From contig JAMPIQ010000003.1 in assembly GCA_024699855.1 (NCBI GenBank), forward strand, positions 1,240,001 through 1,304,000: a DNA stretch of 64,000 nt, given 5' to 3'. This DNA is from Aphelenchoides besseyi. Lineage: Eukaryota > Nematoda > Chromadorea > Rhabditida > Aphelenchoididae. Shown here one piece after another: positions 57,233 to 64,000 of this stretch (positions within the stretch are counted from its first letter, which is position 1; each line of letters begins with the position of its first letter). Both the position numbers and the translations under genes were made by a program. A model generated the notes under the pieces. It ran no database searches. It was not told where the DNA came from and worked only from the letters and a program-made list of their open reading frames with translations.

Positions 57233-57892
57233 TCATCCATTGCTGGAGCTGGCCTTGTAAGCGGACCACTGTTGTTCGACAGCTTGACCGGTGATCTGCT
57301 TCCAAGTATCGTTGTTGGCGTAGTTGCCGCTGCGGAGAATCGAATCGAACTGTTTGACAGCTCCGGGACGTTGCTTTTCGACCCAAACCAAGAAGGCGGC
57401 AGTCACTATGTATCCCTTGTCGTAGTTGTCGGAGCTCATTGGCGGCGTCAATTTCCACCCAACATCCGCATTTGCAATTCCAAACTTGTTTCGAGCAAAA
57501 TCGGCGATTCCCTCGGTCATCCATCCGGGAGCATTCGAACCGTAGGCTTGGACGATATGCATTCCTTCGTGAGTCATGACATCAACGTCTTTTGGTTTGT
57601 TCTTGAAATAATTAGCTGAAATATTGATGGCACCATTAGCGGCAAATGCAACTCCATTGTAATCGGGATCGATGTTCAATCCAACGCGTTTGAGAGCATT
57701 CGAATTGTACTCCTGAACAAGTTTCGGATAGACGGTGAAGAACGTCGTGATCAATCGGTCGACGGTGTCTTTTGGCAGACCAGAAACCTTGTCATAGACA
57801 ACCAACTGATAGTCGCCGGATTGGTAGACTAGTTGAGAGCTGCCCAAGTGGATGATTGCCGAGAATAGAAGGAATACAAGTGAGTTATTCAT
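57233..57892 (-). CDS. Intronless secreted basic-secretory-protein peptidase
   Basis: One uninterrupted exon of 219 residues. A signal peptide (NNSLVFLLFSAIIHLGSSQ) is followed by a domain matching the plant/fungal/bacterial basic secretory protein (BSP) family. It has the metal-binding motif HEGMH within DVMTHEGMHIVQAYG, then the conserved GWMTEGIADFARNKFG and a C-terminal DTWKQITGQAVEQQWSAYK. These are putative zinc metallopeptidases with gluzincin-like folds; some act in defence or nutrient release. Almost every other substantial gene in the window is intron-rich, so absence of introns plus family distribution suggests acquisition by transfer. All motif residues are intact. Confidence 0.88.
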   Translation of the reverse strand: MNNSLVFLLFSAIIHLGSSQLVYQSGDYQLVVYDKVSGLPKDTVDRLITTFFTVYPKLVQEYNSNALKRVGLNIDPDYNGVAFAANGAINISANYFKNKPKDVDVMTHEGMHIVQAYGSNAPGWMTEGIADFARNKFGIANADVGWKLTPPMSSDNYDKGYIVTAAFLVWVEKQRPGAVKQFDSILRSGNYANNDTWKQITGQAVEQQWSAYKASSSNG

Positions 57893-58454
57893 CTTCAAAC
57901 CGATTGGAATGAAACTTGATGGTTTAATCGTAGATCGGATACTCTTAAATACCGAAAGTTTGAGTATTAGACGGAAGTTTCAACCTCCGGATTTGTGTGT
58001 TTAATGAGTTCAGTCCCGAAAACGATTGGTTTTTGGTCAGAGCTGAACGCTTGTCATTCCAATCCTTGCGGTTCCTTGTTTGAACATTTGCGTTCATTCC
58101 AATAATCTCGTCTACCAATTATGTTAAGTTGAAGAGAATACTTGGAATTGAAAAGTTCTCACGTGAATAATTTCAATTTCAATATTTGCAAATAAGTTAT
58201 TGGACGTTTAATCCTTTAACAAGTTTGAGTTGCAATGAATGAACATAGTCAACTTTTATATTCTTACTGTCACTTCAAACAACACATCGACATAACAACT
58301 GATCGTTTTTTAACTTTATTTCAACAAGACGGTTATTTCTTTTTGTTGTTGACTACAAGCTAATTGATGCTTTGTTAACTAGAAAAACAGCTTTTGGTTG
58401 TCTCAAAATTTGTTTCATTTCGACATTAAAGTTTCGTCGGTTGTAGACGATAGA
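57893..58454. other. Divergent promoter interval, peptidase / secreted protein
   Basis: AT-rich, 562 bp, no open frame of note. Confidence 0.4.
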
Positions 58455-59342
58455 ATGAAGCTTTTGTCTGCTTTCTTGTTGCTCTTTGCTTTGGTGTTTG
58501 CGGAATACGAAGATGGTTACATGAACAAAAAAGAAGTTGATCGCCGATGTCTGCGCAATGAAACGGAACTTAACAAAGAAATCATGTAAGTTTGCAGATC
58601 AACAGATCCGATCAATGGTTACAGATTGTTTGAGGAATGTAAGAAAACGGAACTCACAGTGAAGTGGAAACTTGATCGTTGTCTGTTTCTGGACATCAAA
58701 TGGAATGCAAGCACATACGATGACGAAACAAAGTAAGTTCCCACTCTTTTCTTGTCTACTTGTTTAGTTTTGTTGTCTTTGTTGGAGCCCAATGTATAGT
58801 TCAAGTAACAACAATTCTCTGGAACGGAATGTGGAAAATGTGGCTACGTGAGTTGATCATTCGAATTCAATCGATTGTAAGTCTTTTAGGTTCACACAAT
58901 TTCACTTACTACACGGAAACAAGCGATCAGTTGCGTTTGACGATCGATGGAGTTTGGGATGAAATTTACATTGGAGACGATCGCGGTTTAGATGTCGGAT
59001 GCAACAACTACTTTCTCTTCAAGACTAAGGACGAACAGCTTTCGACGAAAATTGGAATTGAGGTCATTGACCCGCCGAAGTTTTCTGTCAACATGAAAGT
59101 CGTGAGTTCTCAGTTTGTTAGATCTGAATTGGTTTTAGAGTGCTGAGAAATATGATGTGACCACGGAAGATATTTTGGGCTACTTTTTCAATGATGCAAT
59201 AGCTCTGGAGGCCACATCTAAGCGCTCCCGTATTCCAAACACATTTTATCGTGTTGCTATAAACCAAGTTAAGGGCGATGAAGATGACGTCGAGAAACCA
59301 GACGCTTTAGAGGGAATTCGATCTCGTTCATTCGGTACATAG
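58455..59342 (+). CDS. Secreted protein, unknown family
   Basis: Exons 58455-58585, 58625-58732, 58768-58847, 58890-59101 and 59139-59342 join in frame to 244 residues. A signal peptide covers residues 1-17 (KLLSAFLLLFALVFAEY). The mature part holds five Cys, including RRCLR, EECKK, DRCLF and VGCNN, and a beta-rich module (QLRLTIDGVWDEIYIGDD). The C-terminal part is charged (VKGDEDDVEKPDALEG). I do not recognise a domain. Splicing is regular, and the gene is divergent from the peptidase. Confidence 0.7.
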
Positions 59343-60107
59343 TTGGCCTTTGTCTATTTGATTGCAAGGTTGCAGTTTTGCAGGTTGATTTGGTTTTGTT
59401 GGTCCTTGTTTCAATGTTGAGCGTTTGGTTGGGATGATAAACACTTGTTGATTACTTTGCAAGAAAAACCAACGTAACTTTATAACTAAGAACAATACAA
59501 ACGCCTTTACATCGAGGACTCAATGGAGAAAAGTCCTGTAAAAAAATGTTACTGATGGTTTTTAAATGCAGATAACTTTGTCAAATGTTAGCTTTTTAAA
59601 AACACTAGGAGATAATGAAAGACAAACTCAATTAGTTGACTATCACGTGTTCTCCTGTTTTGGAAGTTTGCCGACGATCACTTCGAAACCTCAAGTTTAC
59701 AGCAACTGAGTGTTCAGTTGATTTGAGTTTGTTCAGACATTAGCATCATTGCTCAATTTTGTTCATAAATCTTACAGTCTTCTAATTATCAACATCAATG
59801 AAGTGCTAGTTTTAAGCTTTGAACAAAAGAATGTTCATTGTTTTAGCAATTCACTTGAGGTGAACTTTCAGTTTTGTTGTTTAACTGAGTCGTTCCTATT
59901 ATTCGTCAAGGATCGAGCACAGACAACATGTGGGTTCAATTAAAAGCCTAAATCTGATCACAAGAACCATTTGTTTGCACAGAGAACATTTTTTTGACCA
60001 CACGAAAATCGATGCTCGAAATTCTCCGCTTCAACGATCGAGTTCCTCTCCGGCTTGCTACATTTTCCGTTCATTTTGATTGTTGGAAATGATCTGATTC
60101 GATCGCC
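59343..60107. other. Intergenic, no gene seen
   Basis: AT-rich. Small frames only. Promoter of the downstream zinc-finger gene presumed. Confidence 0.4.
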
Positions 60108-62530
60108 ATGTCTTCGGTTGTTTCATCCACCAACTATGCGTTCACGAAAAAATTACGAGTAAGTCGAGAATCTCATTTTCACTTCTTCGTTCCAACTTCT
60201 AGGCAGCCATCAAAGCCAAAATCGAGGAGATGGGCGTCGATGCCGATGACGAGCTTCCCGACTACGTGATGGTGTTGGCGGCCAATAGAAAGGAAAAACC
60301 ACAAATGAAATCTGATCTGCAGCTTTTTCTCGGAAAATTCACGAGTCCATTTGTCGATTGGTACGGAGAAATTTATGTCGATGATCGAATTTTGATCTTT
60401 AGGTTGTTTCAAGCTTTCGATCGAATTCAGAAGAGCGGAACTGAGACTTCGGAACGCAAACCCGATCCATCGCCACCACCACCGAAAAAAGAAGAGAAAC
60501 GGAAAGAGGATGAGTCGTGAGTTTGAATCCAGTGACTGACGTATTTCTATTGTTCTAGTTCGAAACATTCGAAGAAGTCGAAAAAAAAGCCGAAGATTGA
60601 GGCTCCAACAAATGCCGATTTGAAGCGACCGGCCAACTTGAATTCACGCTGCGGTCCGCTACAAAATGCTGTGGTTTCGATTCTAAAGACCAATCCACCA
60701 ATCGAGTAAGCAGCCTTTTTTTACATCTTTGCATTTTTCTGCTTCTCTAGGAAACCTCGGGAGTCGGAGAAGAAACACTCAAAAGACGATCGTCATTCGT
60801 CGAAAAGGAAAACAGAAACCGAAAGAGTCGAAGTTAAAAGGGAATCTAGACGGCGAATCGAATACGAAAACAATCACAGAAAGTCACCCGAGGCTCGGAA
60901 ACGACGAGTTGATGAGCGAGAAGAGAAAGTGGTAGTCAAAGAAAGGAAACGGGATCACAGATTGAAACACGAACGTCAAGTCAACTCACCTTCGGAAGTC
61001 GGAGACTCACCACCGCGTTTTCAAGCTGTGAAGAAAAACGATAGAAAGGTAAGTTACAACAATAAAAAATTGTTGATGAGCTTCTTTAGGACACGAAACG
61101 AGAATCTCCCGTCCCTTCTTTCCGTTCCGTTCTTCGAACTCGATCTCCATCAGTTGAGATCAAACGAGTTGAGAAACGGAAAAAAGGTTTTTTATTCTTT
61201 CTAGTTTTGCTGATTCAAATGTTCAGATCGGACCCCCGAAATTATCAAACTGAGTCCCGATCCACCGCAAAAGACTGTCGAAGAAAAAGAAGACAAAAAC
61301 TCCACGACTTTCATTATTCGCGTTGGAAACAAAGAAATTCGTCGAACTGTCACGAACGATCCTCCCGATCCTCATGGCGCCAACGACAAGAACAATGCAA
61401 ATTTTGTCGAAAAGAAACGAAAACGTCGAGCTGATGATCCCGGTAACTTCGCTGCTCACGAATTAAACAATTTTCTTGTTTTAGGTCGAACTGCTGCTCG
61501 TTTGCTTAGCAATCAACTGAAGGCAACGGTTGTTGAAAGGCCACGAATTACCGCTCCAGCGGCAAGCAGTGAGCCAGTGGTTAAGAAGCCAAAAGTGGTG
61601 GAACAATCTGTAGTTAAACAACAAATTACTTCGGGAGTTGAAGCAGAAATAAAGACTGAATCGGTTAGTTTTCCTTTTTTTAACAGTTAGATATTCGAGT
61701 TGTTCAGCCGTTGAAACCGTTGGCCGCAAATTGGAATGGACGAATCACGATTGAAGACGAGAGCAGCGACGAAGGTAAAGAGATCGATCATTTCTTTTGA
61801 TTGTTTGAATTCAGATGAACAGCAAATTGACAAAGTGATTGCGGCACTTGATCGTGAGCAATTGACTAGTCAAATTCTTCCGACCGCAATGCTTACACGT
61901 CCAACTTACTATCCAGTTGGCGTTCAACAACAAGTCTTGAGTGTAAGTTTCCTCATTTCGATTCATTTCTATTTTGGTGTTTGCAGCAATCATCGAGTGT
62001 GTCTTATGTTGCTCTCCCGACCGTTCAACAACCTCAACGCTCAAATGAACGATGTCGATTTTGGCCGAATTGTGATCGGGGTGAAGCCTGTGTTTTCCAT
62101 CATCCAACAAAACCATGCGCCACATTTCCGAATTGTGTTTTTGGCGACAAATGTCTGTACATTCATCCGATTTGCAAGTTCAATACTCGTTGTACGCGTG
62201 CGAATTGTCCGTTCACTCATGATCTGAAGGGAACAGCAACGTAAGTTGTGTCTCCGAGTTTTTATTCTTTTTCCAGTCAATTACTCCAAGCAATTCAACC
62301 GGCAGTTCCATCAAAGACGTCGATTCCGTGCAGATACCAAGGAAAATGCACAGATCCAAATTGCGCATTCTTCCACCCACCCGTGAGTTTTCGTCTTTTG
62401 ATTTAAAATCAGAAATGGGGTTTAGGATTGTCGTTATGGTATGTCTTGTACCAATCCTCGATGCACGTTCTCTCATAAACGTCCCGATTTGAAGAAGTTC
62501 CAGTGGACTGCCACATCGACGAGCTCATAA
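60108..62530 (+). CDS. sut-2: Nuclear poly(A)-binding CCCH protein ZC3H14/SUT-2
   Basis: About thirteen exons from 60108 to 62530 join to about 640 residues. The N-terminal PWI-like fold (EEMGVDADDELPDYVMVLAA, LQLFLGKFTSPFVDWLF) is the ZC3H14/Nab2 domain. A long Lys/Arg/Ser/Glu-rich middle contains nuclear-localisation-like stretches (KKSKKKPK, EKKRKRR). Five tandem CCCH fingers of Nab2 spacing close the protein: CRFWPNCDRGEACVFH, CATFPNCVFGDKCLYIH, CKFNTRCTRANCPFTH, CRYQGKCTDPNCAFFH and CRYGMSCTNPRCTFSH. The protein binds poly(A) RNA, limits tail length and aids mRNA export; C. elegans SUT-2 modifies tau toxicity. Poly(A) signal at 62567-62572. Confidence 0.95.
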
Positions 62531-62572
62531 CTTTTCTTTTGTTTTACCGGTATAAACGTTGTCATTAATAAA

Positions 62573-64000
62573 CTTTAACCTTTTTTGTATTGTTTTGATC
62601 GGTTTAGTGCAATGCTGACATTCGGTTCATTGGAATGTCTTTAAGAACATCTATCTTTCGTAGCTCATCACTCTTCCACTCACTGGTTAGTTTTATTTAA
62701 TGAACAGAAGTTGACTTCACAATGGTTTCAAGACTGTTGAGTGCACTTGGCATAATCGGACTGAAGGCTTTCTTTCTGTAGTCTACGTTCGATCATACGA
62801 ACAATCAAAAAAACTTGTGGTTCTCTCAAACACCAACATTCTCAATTCCACTTTGAGACTCGAAGATCAACGGTTGTTTCCAACTACCAACCACGCTGCT
62901 TCACAGCTCCGAATCCCCACGTCGCAGATCGACGTTCCGCCAAAAATTGACGCGGGGGCTTCAAGCAACCCGACTCAGTTTTATGCCACGGCGTGGCCGT
63001 ATTACAGGGTAAAAGTGCTATACCCAGACAGGCTGACGCGGCTAACTTCCGTCAGGAGGCTATCCTCAGCAAAGTGCAAGTGCAATGTTAGTGTTAGTAG
63101 GTTAGTGCGATGCACCCGACCGGATGCTGCCCGCTCACAAGCTGAACAACTTTCATAACGCTTGAGGCGCCTTCAAACGATATAAAAGCTGTCCAGGTAA
63201 TGAGCGGACAAGCGGCCGAGCCTTTTGCTTCAATTATCGTCTTTGACACACCAAAAAACCGATAGGTTGCAAAGCAGCTTCGACGGCACAAACTTCACGT
63301 TATTTCTAATGGTCTTGACTTCTGTGGTCATGCTCTTGATTTCGCAATGACCTCTAGTTTCAGTGAAACTGATAGGTTGCAAAGTGAGCTCGACGTTAAA
63401 AACTCCGTGTTATATTCAACGTTCTTGACTTTTGTGACCGCGCTCTTCATTACGCAATAGTCACTCGTTCAGTGGTGCCGATGGGTCGCGGGTCAGGTCA
63501 GAGAGTGACAACCGCACGATCTCTGACCGACCGTCTTTTCAACTGACCGCGCTGTCAGTTAGCGCTCTTTTTTTTGACTTTGATCACTGAAAGAAGAAAG
63601 TGTTTTTGTACTTTTCATTTGCTTTCGATTACTTATTTTTGAATTCGTTTGATTGAATATAAGACCAAATATCATGTCGACAATCGTTCGTTTTGGAACT
63701 CACAGCTGACAGACTTTACAAGCCCTTTACGATGTATAAAGAAATTGATCGAATTGCAAGTTTATTGATGTTAGACAATTGCTAAAGATAATTGGTTGAT
63801 TGAGTAAAGCTAATTGTGGACGATGATAATTTTACGAGTTTGCGTATTTTAGTGGAGTTTTAGTTATAAGGTGATCAAAAGCAGAATTTGTTGCGGAAAG
63901 TGCGTCAAGTTGAAGAGAAGTTTGTGCAGCTGTTCACGTTGAAACAGTTGAAATAGTGATGGAACGGACATTTTAATCATTTAGTCTGCAAAACTATATG
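62573..64000. other. Intergenic, 1.4 kb to window end
   Basis: No supported gene. A 113-codon plus frame (62817-63158) shows no family or splice signals. GC-richer sequence around 62950-63240 contains a GCCACGGCGTGGC hairpin. The last 500 bp are AT-rich. Confidence 0.4.
63261..63490. repeat. Diverged tandem repeat, 110-bp unit
   Basis: GATAGGTTGCAAAG recurs at 63261 and 63371, with a weaker third start GATGGGTCGCGG at 63480. Units share AACT(T/C)C(A/C)(C/G)GTTAT, TTCTTGACTTNTGTG, GCTCTTNATT and CGCAAT blocks in the same order. About two full diverged copies plus the start of a third, non-coding. Confidence 0.75.

Overview
The window is nuclear DNA of a nematode, most likely a chromadorean. 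Genes are broken by many very short introns (mostly 37-60 nt) with GTRAGT donors and TTTCAG acceptors. Several start codons sit directly after a TTTCAG-like site, as expected with spliced-leader trans-splicing. Nematode-expanded families are present: serpentine chemoreceptors, patched-related proteins, SGNH-type acyltransferases, ShKT proteins and TTBK/CK1-like kinases. I cannot name the species. Exon joins were made by eye; where given, most keep reading frame and match family lengths.

Layout. 0.8-3.4 kb: three tandem MARVEL-type membrane protein genes. 3.8-13.5 kb: a dense gene-expression block with eIF3d, cyclin T, Prp18, a small protein with a mariner-type HTH, survivin/BIR-1, RNA polymerase III subunit RPC5 and ribosomal protein S18. 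Two head-to-head pairs (eIF3d/cyclin T and RPC5/RPS18) share short promoter intervals. 13.9-19 kb: a repeat-rich patch with an unknown gene, an 86-89 bp tandem repeat, an inverted gene-fragment copy, a truncated LTR retroelement with a tRNA-Gly primer-binding site and an SL1-like tract, and a decayed acyltransferase. 19-30 kb: a secreted-protein ORF, a four-TM protein, a secreted Cys-rich protein and an SLC36-type amino-acid transporter, separated by two gene-poor blocks of about 3 kb. 30-37 kb: a ShKT protein with a coding minisatellite, small unknown genes, a possible peptide precursor and a frameshifted Srx-type receptor. 38.8-44 kb: cytochrome P450, fatty acid elongase and a Str-like receptor. 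44.7-52.3 kb: secreted or membrane proteins and a complete patched-related protein. 52.3-55.6 kb: a gene-poor block. 55.6-62.5 kb: a TTBK-like kinase, an intronless basic-secretory-protein peptidase (transfer candidate), a secreted protein and the poly(A)-RNA binding protein ZC3H14/SUT-2. The last 1.5 kb has a 110-bp tandem repeat and no gene that I can support.

The left third is housekeeping: transcription elongation, splicing, Pol III, translation and chromosome segregation. The rest is mostly environment-facing: chemoreception, lipid and xenobiotic metabolism, cuticle or secreted proteins. The most unusual items are the intronless peptidase, the SL1-like tract inside an LTR, the inverted gene-fragment pair 18 kb apart, and the cluster of small frame breaks in receptor and acyltransferase genes.
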